A DNA stretch of 64,000 nucleotides from positions 558,001 to 622,000 of the forward strand of contig NZ_JAASQV010000002.1 in NCBI RefSeq assembly GCF_011761945.1, in the 5' to 3' direction. How positions within the stretch are numbered: the first letter of the stretch is position 1; every line of letters starts with the position of its first letter. Made by a program: the position numbers and the translations under genes. Shown piece after piece: positions 1-8,305 of the stretch. This stretch comes from Sphingomonas leidyi. Its GTDB lineage: Bacteria; Pseudomonadota; Alphaproteobacteria; Sphingomonadales; Sphingomonadaceae. The notes beneath the pieces were generated by a model. The model saw only the letters and a list, made by a program, of their open reading frames with translations, made no database searches and was not told the origin of the DNA.

Positions 1-225
1 GAAGTTGCGGCTGTAGCGCGGAACGCCATCCGCATCGCGCGTGGCGATCAGATCGGAAACATCGGCGATCATCCCGCCCAGGCCGGCGGCGGCGATCTGG
101 CCCAGATCCTCGGGAAGGAAGCTCAGCGAATCGAAGAACAGCCTGTTCCGTTCCGCCCCGCGCGCCAGCGCGGGTGCTCCCAGCGTGGCCGCCAGCGCGC
201 CCGCAACCGATCGTCTCGTCCACAT
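1..225 (-). CDS. Secreted protein, N-terminal part only; probable membrane dipeptidase (M19-like)
   Basis: The gene runs off the left edge, so only its first 75 codons are visible. It starts at an ATG at 225 behind a GGAGG-type ribosome site. The N-terminus carries TRRSVAGALAATLG followed by APALA, a twin-arginine-like export signal with a cleavage site. After the signal comes NRLFFDSLSFLPEDLGQ and GLGGMIADVSDL. From memory this resembles the start of exported M19 membrane dipeptidases of sphingomonads, but the metal-binding residues lie outside the window. Export is well supported; the family call is inference. Confidence 0.5.
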   Translation of the reverse strand, partial: MWTRRSVAGALAATLGAPALARGAERNRLFFDSLSFLPEDLGQIAAAGLGGMIADVSDLIATRDADGVPRYSRNF

Positions 226-316
226 CGCGCTTCCTCCCAGGCTCCTCGTCGATTTCATAGCCGCGTGCGCCCGGCACGCCAGCCCCTTGCGCGGACGCGC
301 CGCGACGGCGGGCACG

Positions 317-1096
317 TCACTGCCGATAGCGGCTCGGCGGCGCCCCCAGCACGCGCTTGAACATGGTCGAGAAATTGGCGGGGCTTTCATAGCCGAGATC
401 CAGCGCGACCGCGGTGACCGGTTCTCCGGCGGCAAGCCGCGGCAGCGCGACCGAGAGACAGGCCTGCTGGCGCCATTCGGTGAAGCTCATGCCCGTCTCG
501 CGGCGAAAGAGCCGAGTGAAACGGCGGCGGTTCATCGCAAGCGCATCCGCCCATTCGTCGATCGTGGCGCTCGCACGCGGCGCTTCGAGAAAGGCATGGC
601 ACCGCGCCGCCAGTGCGACCTGGCGCGGGAACGGCACCAGGATGGGGATGATCGGCGCCCGGTCGATCTCCGCCACGAGCAATTGCATCACCAGCCCGTC
701 GCGCCCCGCTTCGTCATATTCGACCGGCACTTCCGCGGCGCAGACCAGCAGCTGGCGCAGCAGCGGCGAGACCGCCACCACGCGGCACGCTCCGCCAAGC
801 GCCGGGCAGGCGCCCGCCTCGATCAGCACGCTGCGGGTCTGGACGGCGCCGACCATGCGCACCGCATGGGGCGTTCCGGCCGGGATCCACACCGCGCGCT
901 CGGGCGGGGCCACCCATGCGCCTTCGGGGGTGCTGACCGCGACGACGCCGCTCGCCGCATAGAGGAACTGGGCCCGGCCATGCCGGTGCTCGGCAAGTTC
1001 GAACGAGGGCGGATAATCATTGCCGATGCCGACCACGGGGCGCGGCACGTCCTCATAATCGTCGGGTGCACGATAGGTTGACTGTCCCGTTATCAA
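317..1096 (-). CDS. AraC-family transcriptional regulator
   Basis: This is a 259-residue regulator with an N-terminal cupin-type sensing domain (EHRHGRAQFLYAASG near residue 36) and two C-terminal AraC helix-turn-helix motifs (MNRRRFTRLFRRETG and GYESPANFSTMFKRVLG). The layout matches the NimR/YeaM type, in which the regulator is divergent from the efflux pump it controls. Here it is divergent from an MFS exporter 68 bases away. No ATG fits the family length, so the start is probably the TTG at 1096, with GGGA eight bases upstream. The inducer is unknown. Confidence 0.9.
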   Translation of the reverse strand: MITGQSTYRAPDDYEDVPRPVVGIGNDYPPSFELAEHRHGRAQFLYAASGVVAVSTPEGAWVAPPERAVWIPAGTPHAVRMVGAVQTRSVLIEAGACPALGGACRVVAVSPLLRQLLVCAAEVPVEYDEAGRDGLVMQLLVAEIDRAPIIPILVPFPRQVALAARCHAFLEAPRASATIDEWADALAMNRRRFTRLFRRETGMSFTEWRQQACLSVALPRLAAGEPVTAVALDLGYESPANFSTMFKRVLGAPPSRYRQ

Positions 1097-1164
1097 AATA
1101 ATTTATCCCATCTAGCGAAGCGGGACGCCTTCTGGACGGCTAGTGCCGCGCCGACAAGGAGCGA

Positions 1165-2397
1165 ATGATGAGCGACACCCGTGCAGCGACGATGGACGCC
1201 CCGCAGGCAGAGATGAACGGAACGGTGTTCGGCGTGATCGTCGCGATCAGCTTCTGCCACTTGCTGAACGACATGATGCAGTCGCTGCTTCCGGCGATCT
1301 ATCCCAACCTCAAGACCGATCTGGGGCTGAGCTTCGGCCAGATCGGCCTCGTCACGCTTGCCTATCAGATCACCGCGTCGATCCTGCAGCCGCTGATCGG
1401 GCTGTACGCGGACAAGCGCCCCACGCCGCTCGCGCTCCCCGGCGGCACGCTCTTCTCGCTGGCGGGGCTGGCGATCCTGTCGATCGCGCACAGCTACGGC
1501 ATGGTCCTGGCGGGCGCGGCGCTGCTCGGCATCGGTTCCTCGGTCTTCCATCCCGAATCTTCCCGTGTGGCGCGCATGGCGGCAGGCCAGCGCCACGGCC
1601 TTTCCCAGTCCCTGTTCCAGGTCGGCGGCAATGCCGGCCAGGCGCTGGGCCCGCTCGCCGCGGCACTGGTGGTGGTGCGCTGGGGCCAGTCGAGCCTCGC
1701 CTTCTTCGCGCTGCTGGCACTGCTTTCGGGCGCCGTCCTGTGGAACGTCGCCGCCTGGTATCGCCATCATGGGCTGGCGCGGCTGCATGCGGGGCGCCGC
1801 GCATCCGCTGCCGAGCTGCTTCCCAAGGGGCATGCGGCACGCGGCATCCTCATCCTGCTTGCGCTGATCTTCTCCAAATATGTCTATCTCGCCAGCCTCA
1901 CGAGCTACTTCACCTTCTACCTGATCCATCGTTTCCAGGTGTCGGTGCAGAGCGCCCAGCTCTATCTGTTCGCCTTCCTGGCGGCAGTGGCGGTCGGCAC
2001 GATCGCGGGCGGACCGCTGGGGGACAGGTTCGGACGCAAATATGTGATCTGGTTCTCGATCCTCGGCGCCCTGCCCTTCACGCTGCTGCTGCCCTATGTC
2101 AGCCTGTTCTGGACCGGCGTGCTGGTGCTTCCGATCGGCCTGATCCTGGCTTCCGCCTTCCCGGCGATCGTGGTCTTCGCGCAGGAGCTGGTGCCGGGCA
2201 AGGTCGGCATGATCTCGGGCCTGTTCTTCGGCTTCTCCTTCGGCATGGGCGGCCTCGGCGCCGCGGCGCTGGGATGGCTCGCCGACACCACCAGCATCGA
2301 GACGGTGTATCAGATCTGCGCCTTCCTGCCGGCGATCGGCCTCCTCACCGCGCTGCTTCCGAATATCGAGCGGGAAGGCGATCCGGCGCCACGCTGA
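1165..2397 (+). CDS. MFS transporter, fosmidomycin-resistance (Fsr) type
   Basis: This 410-residue inner-membrane protein has about twelve hydrophobic segments. GLYADKRPTP (loop 2-3), GIGSSVFHPESSRVARMA and FQVGGNAGQALGP are typical of the Fsr branch of the major facilitator superfamily, which exports small toxic compounds using the proton gradient. An AAGGAG ribosome site precedes two adjacent ATG codons (1165 and 1168); the second has the better spacing. The divergent AraC gene is the likely regulator, probably acting in the 68-base shared promoter region. The actual substrate cannot be read from sequence. Confidence 0.88.
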   Translation: MMSDTRAATMDAPQAEMNGTVFGVIVAISFCHLLNDMMQSLLPAIYPNLKTDLGLSFGQIGLVTLAYQITASILQPLIGLYADKRPTPLALPGGTLFSLAGLAILSIAHSYGMVLAGAALLGIGSSVFHPESSRVARMAAGQRHGLSQSLFQVGGNAGQALGPLAAALVVVRWGQSSLAFFALLALLSGAVLWNVAAWYRHHGLARLHAGRRASAAELLPKGHAARGILILLALIFSKYVYLASLTSYFTFYLIHRFQVSVQSAQLYLFAFLAAVAVGTIAGGPLGDRFGRKYVIWFSILGALPFTLLLPYVSLFWTGVLVLPIGLILASAFPAIVVFAQELVPGKVGMISGLFFGFSFGMGGLGAAALGWLADTTSIETVYQICAFLPAIGLLTALLPNIEREGDPAPR

Positions 2398-2439
2398 TCG
2401 CGTCCGGCGATCCGGAAGGGCCCGAAGGAACCGCCGGCT

Positions 2440-3426
2440 TCAGAACCAGAAGCGGACGCCTGCCACCAGGCCGAGCGCGGACGGCTTCTCGCCATCGGCC
2501 CGGGCATAGGCGGCGGTGCGCCCCGCCTTCGCCTCCCAGGAAAGCCCGACATAGGGGGCGAAGCGCCGCGCGATCTCGTAGCGCAGCCGCAAGCCGAGTT
2601 CCGCACTGGTCAGCCCGGAGCCGATGCGCTGTGCCGGCATGTCCTGGGCCGAGAGGTTGAACTCGGCGCGCGGCTGGAGGATCAGCCGCTGGGTGATGCG
2701 CTGGTCGTAATAGCCGCCCAGCCGGCCGAGAAGCTCGCCCCTGGTCGACAGGAACACCGCTCCTTCGACTTCGAACATATAGGGCGCCAGTCCCTCGAAG
2801 CCGAGCGTGGCATAGGTCCGCGCCGGGCCTGGCCGGAAATCGTGCCGCACGCCGGCCTGCAGATTGAAATAGGGATCGACGGCGCGGCTGTAGAGCAGCT
2901 GGACCTCGGCGCTCTCGATGCCGCCGCGCACCAGGCCCTCGCCCTCGCTCTTCACCGTCAGGCGATTGACGTCGCCGCCGAACCAGCCCTCGCCTTCCCA
3001 GCGATAGGCGCTCCCCCCCGAGCGCGGCTGGAACTCGGCAAGGTTGAACAGGACCGAACCGAGGGGCCGGCCGCCCATCTCGCGCATCGAGACCTTGCGC
3101 GACCGTTCCATCTCCGCCGCCGGGAAGAACCGGTCGGCATAATGGTCGGTCGGCGGCGCCGGGGCCGGCGCATCGCCGGCCTCGAGCGCCGTGCCGGCCG
3201 CCTGCATCGCGGGCATCGTCCCGTGATCCATTCCGCCATGGTCCGTCGGCCCGCCGTCCGCGGGCTTGTCCGGATCGGGCTTCGCCTCCTGTTGCGGCGC
3301 GGCCGGCTTCGGCTTCGCGGGGGCCTTCGGCATCGGCATGCCATGCATGGAATGGTCCTGCGCGGCCGCCGGCGCGCCCATCGCGAGCGCGGTGCCGGCG
3401 GCGAGGATCGCGACGCGCCGGATCAT
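2440..3426 (-). CDS. copB: Copper resistance protein B (outer membrane)
   Basis: This 328-residue protein has a signal peptide (MIRRVAILAAGTALAMGAPA) and then a His/Met/Pro-rich stretch (DHSMHGMPMP) suited to copper binding. The C-terminal part ends in alternating beta strands and a terminal WF, as in CopB outer-membrane proteins (YRWEGEGWFGG, GVRHDFRPGPARTYATLGFEG). CopB works with the periplasmic oxidase CopA in copper tolerance. Its ATG overlaps the copA stop in an ATGA junction, so the two are translationally coupled. An in-frame upstream extension is only the copA reading region in another frame. Confidence 0.93.
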   Translation of the reverse strand: MIRRVAILAAGTALAMGAPAAAQDHSMHGMPMPKAPAKPKPAAPQQEAKPDPDKPADGGPTDHGGMDHGTMPAMQAAGTALEAGDAPAPAPPTDHYADRFFPAAEMERSRKVSMREMGGRPLGSVLFNLAEFQPRSGGSAYRWEGEGWFGGDVNRLTVKSEGEGLVRGGIESAEVQLLYSRAVDPYFNLQAGVRHDFRPGPARTYATLGFEGLAPYMFEVEGAVFLSTRGELLGRLGGYYDQRITQRLILQPRAEFNLSAQDMPAQRIGSGLTSAELGLRLRYEIARRFAPYVGLSWEAKAGRTAAYARADGEKPSALGLVAGVRFWF

Positions 3427-5330
3427 GCCGGGCCTCCCTTCGGCCGGACGCTCACGGTCCGCATCATCCCCGCCATCATGTGGTAGAGCAGGTGGCAGTG
3501 GAACGCCCAGTCGCCCACGGCGTCGGCGGTGAAGTCCCAGGTCACCTTGCCGCCGGGCTGCACGATCACCGTATGCTTGCGCGGCGCATGGTCGCCATGG
3601 CCGGTGACCAGCTCGAAGAAATGCCCGTGAAGGTGGATGGGGTGGCCCATCATCGTGTCGTTGATCAGGTTGACCCGCACCCGCTCGCCCTCGACGAACG
3701 GGAAGGGCTCCATCGTGTCCGACATCTTCACGCCGTCGAACGCCCACATGAAGCGTTCCATGTTGCCGGTGAGATGGATGTCGAGGCTGCGCGACGGCGC
3801 GCGGACATCGGGGTTCCGATCGAGCGCCATCAGATCCTTGTAGACCAGCACGCGGTGGCCGACATCCTCCAGCCCCTGGCCGGGCTCTCCGGTGCGGTCC
3901 ATCGGCATCGGCGAGAGGGTCTGGACGCCGGGCGTCTTCCGCACCTCGGGCGCATAGGAGAAGTCGCGCATCCGCATGGCGCCCATGTCCATGCCGGCCA
4001 TGTCGGCGCCCGGTGTGCCGCCCGTCGCCGAAGGATCCACCCGCGAATGGTCCATCCCCGCCAGGCTCGGCGGTGCGGCGGCAGCACCGCCGAGCCTGGC
4101 CGAGGCATTCCGCTCGGCGCTGGGATCGACGCCCCGCGGGGCGGGCATCGCGCCGTGCGACATCCCCTGCATGCCGCCGGACGCATCGCCGCCGCCATGA
4201 TCCATCGACGACATGTCCATGCCCATGTCCTTCATCGTCGCGAGCGGACGCGGGCGCAGCGGCGGCACCGCGGCCACCATGCCGGGCCGGGGCGCCAGCG
4301 TGGCGCGCGCCATGCCCGAGCGATCGATGGCCTCGCCGACCAGCGTGAACGCCTTGTCCTCCATCGGCGTGACGATCGCGTCATAGGTCTCGGCGACGCC
4401 GATCTGGAACTCGTCGACCTCGACCGGCACGACATGCTGGCCATCGGCCTGGACGATGGTGAACCGCAGCCCGGGAATGCGCACGTTGAAGCTCGTCATC
4501 GCCGCGGCATTGACGAAACGCAGCCGCACCCGCTCGCCCGGCTTGAACAGCGCGGTCCAGTTGTCGAACGGCCCATGCCCGTTGACGAGATAGGTATAGG
4601 CGGCGCCGGTCACGTCGGAGATGTCCGCCGGGTCCATCCGCATCTTGCCCCATTCCGCGCGATCCCTGCCCTTCTGATCGCGGCCGGCCAGCAGCCCCGC
4701 CAGCGTCTGGCGCTGATAATTGTAATAGCCCGGCATCGCCTTCAGGTTGCGGAAGATCGCCTCGGGGCTGGACCGGCTGTGATCGGACAGCAGGATCACA
4801 TGCTCGCGATCGTAGCGAACGGGATCGGGGCCGGCGGGATCGATGATCAGCGGGCCGTACAGGCCCAGCTGCTCCTGTCCGCCGGAATGGCTGTGATACC
4901 AATAGGTGCCGTTCTGCCGGATCGGGAAATCGTATCGGAAGGTCGAGCGCGGCGTGATTCCAGGGAAGGAAACGCCGGGCACGCCGTCGAACTGGGCCGG
5001 CACGATCAGGCCGTGCCAGTGGATCGAGCTGTCCTCGTCGAGCGCGTTCTCGACGTGCAGGCGGACATGCTGCCCCTCGCGCAGGCGGATGAGCGGCGCC
5101 GGCACCGTGCCGTTGACGCCGATCGCCCGATAGTGCCGTCCATCGATCGCCATGCGCTGGCGGGCGATCCTGAGCCTGATGTCCTCGCCGGAAACGGTCG
5201 GCAGGTCGGGCGTCAGGCCGGGCGAGACGCTCTGGGCCCAGGCCGGCATCCATGCGGCAAGCGCCAGCCCGCCGGCACCAAGCCCGGCCCCGCGCAACAG
5301 CGTCCGCCGGTCGATCGTCTTCGTCATCAT
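3423..5330 (-). CDS. copA: Copper-resistance multicopper oxidase CopA
   Basis: This periplasmic multicopper oxidase has 635 residues. A twin-arginine signal (DRRTLLRGAGLG) is followed by three cupredoxin domains. Copper ligands are visible as SSIHWHGL near residue 104, YWYHSHSGGQ near 143, HPIHLHGHFF, and HCHLLYHMMAGMM near the C-terminus. Between domains lies a Met/His-rich insert (GMDMSSMDHG, MAGMDMGAMRM) as in CopA/PcoA, probably a Cu(I) store. The ATG at 5330 follows AGGGG; a longer form would precede the Tat signal by 18 unlikely residues. It follows the ECF sigma gene by 73 bases, so the two may share control. A perfect inverted repeat lies inside the Met-rich insert at 4060-4100. Confidence 0.95.
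   Translation of the reverse strand: MMTKTIDRRTLLRGAGLGAGGLALAAWMPAWAQSVSPGLTPDLPTVSGEDIRLRIARQRMAIDGRHYRAIGVNGTVPAPLIRLREGQHVRLHVENALDEDSSIHWHGLIVPAQFDGVPGVSFPGITPRSTFRYDFPIRQNGTYWYHSHSGGQEQLGLYGPLIIDPAGPDPVRYDREHVILLSDHSRSSPEAIFRNLKAMPGYYNYQRQTLAGLLAGRDQKGRDRAEWGKMRMDPADISDVTGAAYTYLVNGHGPFDNWTALFKPGERVRLRFVNAAAMTSFNVRIPGLRFTIVQADGQHVVPVEVDEFQIGVAETYDAIVTPMEDKAFTLVGEAIDRSGMARATLAPRPGMVAAVPPLRPRPLATMKDMGMDMSSMDHGGGDASGGMQGMSHGAMPAPRGVDPSAERNASARLGGAAAAPPSLAGMDHSRVDPSATGGTPGADMAGMDMGAMRMRDFSYAPEVRKTPGVQTLSPMPMDRTGEPGQGLEDVGHRVLVYKDLMALDRNPDVRAPSRSLDIHLTGNMERFMWAFDGVKMSDTMEPFPFVEGERVRVNLINDTMMGHPIHLHGHFFELVTGHGDHAPRKHTVIVQPGGKVTWDFTADAVGDWAFHCHLLYHMMAGMMRTVSVRPKGGPA
4060..4100. repeat. Perfect 17-bp inverted repeat inside copA
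   Basis: The arms at 4060-4076 and 4084-4100 are exact reverse complements, starting with CCAGGCTCGGCGGTGC on the plus strand from 4061, with a 7-base loop. The repeat is in frame and encodes an Ala/Gly/Pro segment (SARLGGAAAAPPSLAG) in the variable Met-rich insert. It could form a strong mRNA hairpin or be the trace of a small insertion or palindromic duplication. Confidence 0.85.
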
Positions 5331-5403
5331 CGCCCCTGTACTGGGAGTTGTGCTTTCCATCCGATACGCGGCAGCGGCGGCCACCCCTCACGGATCCGCC
5401 GGA

Positions 5404-5970
5404 TCAACGCCCCAGCGCTTCGCCCAGCCTGATGCGGGCACGGCGGAGGCGCATCTCGACCGCCTTTACGGTGGTCTGCAGCACCGAAGCGGTTTCGGCC
5501 TGGCTCATGCCCTCGATCGCGTGCAGGACAAGCGGCTCGCGGAGCGACGCGGGAAGATCGGCGATCGCGCGGCGAAGGCGCGCGAGCGCCTGGCGGTCGC
5601 CCGCCATCCTTTCCTGATCGGGCCGATCGTCCGGCACCGCCATGGCCATGTCGTCGACATCGCGGGCGAAGGTGAAGAACCGGCGGACGGTCCGGCGTCG
5701 TCCCCAGTCGCGACATTTGTTGAGGGCGATAGCCGCCAGCCAGCTGCGCATCGGCCGCGCCGGATCGTAGCGGCGCAGTGCCCGATGCGCCGAGAGGAAT
5801 GTCTCCTGGGTCAGGTCCAGCGCCTCGTCGGCATCGGAGACATTGCCGAGGATCAGCCGATAGACGGGGCTGCGATGGCGGCGCACGATCTCTGCATAGG
5901 CAGCGTCGGTTCCCGCCACGGCCAGCGTGGCGAGGTCGCCATCGGACAGGGAACCATAGTCGGACCTCAC
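5404..5970 (-). CDS. ECF-type RNA polymerase sigma factor (CnrH-like position)
   Basis: This 188-residue protein has sigma-70 region 2 (about residues 25-90: YAEIVRRHRSPVYRLILGNV, DEALDLTQETFLSAHRAL) and region 4 (about 125-180: LPASLREPLVLHAIEGMSQA, TTVKAVEMRLRRARIRL). It lacks regions 1 and 3, as ECF sigma factors do. Its ATG overlaps the stop of the upstream sensor gene in an ATGA junction. With the two genes upstream it mirrors cnrY-cnrX-cnrH. With copA-copB next downstream, it most likely directs transcription of the copper genes, though no promoter was demonstrated. Confidence 0.92.
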   Translation of the reverse strand: MRSDYGSLSDGDLATLAVAGTDAAYAEIVRRHRSPVYRLILGNVSDADEALDLTQETFLSAHRALRRYDPARPMRSWLAAIALNKCRDWGRRRTVRRFFTFARDVDDMAMAVPDDRPDQERMAGDRQALARLRRAIADLPASLREPLVLHAIEGMSQAETASVLQTTVKAVEMRLRRARIRLGEALGR

Positions 5971-6407
5971 CGCGCGTCGGCGGTGAGCGCATGAACCACT
6001 GCGCGATCGAACACGGCCTGCTGGTCGGGCCGCAGGATTTCCCGCATGGCGAAGATGTGCGCCAGCGTTTCCTTCTGCAGCTCACCCATCGCGCGATGCG
6101 AGGCATCGACGGCCGCGGTCACGCGCGGGCCGATGCCATGCTCGGCTTCGATCGCTTCGGCCAGCCGGGCATTGTCCGATTTCATTTCGAGCTCCAGCGC
6201 CTGGCGGCGGACCGCGAAACTCTGTTCGAGCGCTTCGATCCGCGCCTTCTGCCCGTCGTCCAGCTTCAGCTGGTGGTGCAGCACCGCATGGAGTTCCGAG
6301 CCCTGATGCCCCTGTACCGGGATCAGCGCACGGCCCACCCAGACCCCGGCGACGGCAGCCAGAAACGCGATGGCGGCGACGATGGCCGCAAGCCTGGCCT
6401 GCCTCAT
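5967..6407 (-). CDS. Periplasmic heavy-metal sensor (CnrX/Metal_resist-like)
   Basis: This 146-residue protein has an N-terminal membrane anchor (LAAIVAAIAFLAAVAGVWVG) and an all-helical periplasmic domain with H and D/E residues (HQGSELHAVLHHQLKLD, EALEQSFAVRRQALELEM). This matches the CnrX/ZraP group of metal-binding sensors. In CnrX systems metal binding loosens the hold of the membrane anti-sigma on the ECF factor. It is the middle gene of a tightly overlapping trio: its start overlaps the gene upstream by 4 bases and its end overlaps the sigma gene by 4. The location next to copA suggests copper as the metal, which is inference. Confidence 0.82.
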   Translation of the reverse strand: MRQARLAAIVAAIAFLAAVAGVWVGRALIPVQGHQGSELHAVLHHQLKLDDGQKARIEALEQSFAVRRQALELEMKSDNARLAEAIEAEHGIGPRVTAAVDASHRAMGELQKETLAHIFAMREILRPDQQAVFDRAVVHALTADAR

Positions 6408-6670
6408 CGCTCGGCCAGGAGCAGCGTCGACGGCGCCAGCGAAGCGGCCCCGCCAAAGGGCGCCGCCGCGGAAGCGGGCGACGTGCCGGGCCCGGCAGCC
6501 GCCGCGCCCAGCGCAACGGCACCGATGCCGGCGATTGCGGCCATGCGGATCCCCGTACGCGCTTCGCGCCTTGCCCTCAGGCCCGCCAGCACTGCATCCT
6601 CCATCCCGTCGAGCCCGGGATGATCCGTGGCCGCCAGCCTGCGCAGCGCTGCGTCGATCTCGGTTTCCAT
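6404..6670 (-). CDS. Small membrane protein, candidate CnrY-like anti-sigma factor
   Basis: This is an 88-residue protein starting at the ATG at 6670, with GGAG seven bases upstream. The first 45 residues are soluble and charged (METEIDAALRRLAATDHPGL). They are followed by one membrane segment (MAAIAGIGAVALGAAAAG) and a short outside tail. Small size, a cytoplasmic N-terminus, one membrane span and its place as first gene before a sensor and an ECF sigma match CnrY-type anti-sigma factors. I see no sequence motif that proves this, so the role rests on position and topology. Confidence 0.68.
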   Translation of the reverse strand: METEIDAALRRLAATDHPGLDGMEDAVLAGLRARREARTGIRMAAIAGIGAVALGAAAAGPGTSPASAAAPFGGAASLAPSTLLLAER

Positions 6671-6866
6671 TGTCCGCTCCACTTCCCTTCGTTCCAATAC
6701 GCAGCCGAGCGCATGCGCCCTCGCCCATTCTAGAGCCGTTGCCGGTGCCGGCACAGGGGCGACGCGCGACCGGCGGCCACGACATGGGACGCCCCGGGAT
6801 GAGGGATCGATCCCCGCCCCGCGTATCGATCGTGCCGGCAGCTGGCCGGCTCATGGAGTTTCGACA

Positions 6867-7235
6867 ATGCGCCTTGGAATCCTCACTGCCGCCGCGTTCG
6901 TGATGGCGACGCCCGCGCTGGCCCATCCGAAGCTGATGTCCGCCACCCCCGCGCCCGATTCGATCGCCGCCGCGCCGGCCAGGCTGCAGCTGGTCTTCTC
7001 GGAAGCGCTCGTCGACAAGTTCTCGGGCGTCGACCTGGTGATGACGGACATGCCCGGCATGAAGATGTCCGCGCCAATGAAGATGCAGCTCACCACCGCC
7101 CTCTCGCCGGACGGCAAGACCATGATCGTGTCCCTGGCGAAGCCATTGCCCCGCGGCGCCTACAAGCTCGACTGGCATGCCGTCTCCAACGACACGCACC
7201 GGGTGCAGGGCAGCTACACGTTCAAGGTGAAGTGA
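6867..7235 (+). CDS. copC: Periplasmic copper-binding protein CopC
   Basis: This is a 122-residue protein. A 19-residue signal peptide ends at ALA, leaving a mature N-terminal His (HPKLMSATPA), the conserved first Cu(II) ligand of CopC. The C-terminal DWHAVSNDTHRVQGSYTF supplies the conserved Asp/His region. A Met-rich loop (MTDMPGMKMSAPMKM) is the Cu(I) site of the classical form. It starts at the ATG at 6867 behind GGAG. It is divergent from the sigma trio across 196 bases and is followed directly by copD, with which it probably moves or stores periplasmic copper. Confidence 0.94.
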   Translation: MRLGILTAAAFVMATPALAHPKLMSATPAPDSIAAAPARLQLVFSEALVDKFSGVDLVMTDMPGMKMSAPMKMQLTTALSPDGKTMIVSLAKPLPRGAYKLDWHAVSNDTHRVQGSYTFKVK

Positions 7236-7237
7236 GC

Positions 7238-8155
7238 ATGGACGCGCTCGGCGTCGCCATCAGGCTCGCGCTCTATCTCGACCTGGCGGCGGCGTTCGGC
7301 GTGCCCTTCTTCGCGTTGTGCGTCGCCGGCGCGCGCGCGGCGCTGCCCCTGCGCGGCATCATGATCGCGACCGGGCTCGTCGGAATCGGATTGTCGGCAT
7401 TCGGCCTGGTGGTGACCGCGGCGGCCATGGCAGGCATGCCGGTCGGGCAAGTGGATGCCGGGACGATATCGACGATCCTGACCGACATGCCGTTGGGCAA
7501 GGCCTGGGCGGCGCGCATCGCCGGGCTGGTGCTCCTCGTCCTTTCGGCGTTCCTGGCCGCGGGAAGGCCCGGCGCCGCACTCGCGGCGGCATCCACCGGC
7601 GGCGGCACCGCGCTCGGCACCCTGGCCTGGTCGGGGCACGGCGCCATGGACGAGGGCGGGATCGGCTGGCTCCACCTGGGCGCCGACATCGCCCACCTCG
7701 TTGCCGCCGGTGCCTGGGTCGGCGCGCTCCTCTATCTGCTGCTGCTGGTGGCGCGGCCGGCAGCGCGCATGGATGCCGACCATCTCCGCGCCACCCACCG
7801 TGCGCTGGACGGCTTCTCCCATATCGGCACCCTGGTGGTGGCGGCCATCGTCGCCAGCGGACTGGTGAACATGCTGCTGCTCGTCGGCCCCTCCAACATG
7901 GCGGCGCTGCCCGGCACGCTCTACGGGCAGTTGCTTCTCTTCAAGCTGGCGCTGTTCGCGGCGATGCTCGGCTTGGCGGCGGCGAACCGATATCGGCTCG
8001 CGCCGGCGCTGCGCGCCCGCATCGAGGCGGACGACCATCGCGGCGCCGTCGTCGCGCTGCGGATCAGCCTGGCCCTGGAGGCCGCCTGCGCGGCGACCGT
8101 GCTGGCGCTCGTCGCATGGCTCGGCACCTTGCAACCGATCGTCGCAACGGCATGA
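7238..8155 (+). CDS. copD: Copper resistance membrane protein CopD
   Basis: This 305-residue inner-membrane protein has about eight hydrophobic helices. Conserved features include SGHGAMDEGGIGWLHLGADI and DGFSHIGTLVVAAIVASGLVN with buried His residues, as in CopD/PcoD. CopD works with CopC to bring copper across the inner membrane or to supply cuproenzymes. AAGGTGA at 7224-7230 favours the ATG at 7238 over the GTG at 7232 that overlaps the copC stop. The two genes form one operon. Confidence 0.93.
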   Translation: MDALGVAIRLALYLDLAAAFGVPFFALCVAGARAALPLRGIMIATGLVGIGLSAFGLVVTAAAMAGMPVGQVDAGTISTILTDMPLGKAWAARIAGLVLLVLSAFLAAGRPGAALAAASTGGGTALGTLAWSGHGAMDEGGIGWLHLGADIAHLVAAGAWVGALLYLLLLVARPAARMDADHLRATHRALDGFSHIGTLVVAAIVASGLVNMLLLVGPSNMAALPGTLYGQLLLFKLALFAAMLGLAAANRYRLAPALRARIEADDHRGAVVALRISLALEAACAATVLALVAWLGTLQPIVATA

Positions 8156-8251
8156 GCAGGCCGGTTGCCGATCTACAGCCTATCCCGGGGACCGCCCACC
8201 GCCTATTTCCGGGCGGGCAGGCGCGCATAACATTCCCCGCCGGTCGAAGGG

Positions 8252-8269
8252 CGCCCGCTCGCACGGGCG
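8252..8269. terminator. Hairpin between convergent copD and the Hsp70-like gene
   Basis: CGCCCG at 8252-8257 pairs with CGGGCG at 8264-8269 across a 6-base loop. It lies in the 150-base gap where copD and the Hsp70-like gene converge. There is no clear T run, so termination by this hairpin alone is uncertain. Confidence 0.35.
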
Positions 8270-8305
8270 AATAAGGCATTCCGCAAGCCGCTGACCGGCC
8301 GCGCC

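Noticed and set aside
3480..5432. A 650-residue plus-strand open frame over copA
   Set aside because: It is antisense to a complete CopA with all copper ligands and is rich in Arg/His/Ala as GC-rich shadows are; no ribosome site or known domain.
6671..6866. A specific ECF promoter in the gap between the CnrY-like gene and copC
   Set aside because: Several GGAAC-like pieces are present, but no matched -35/-10 pair shared with the copA upstream region could be shown by eye.
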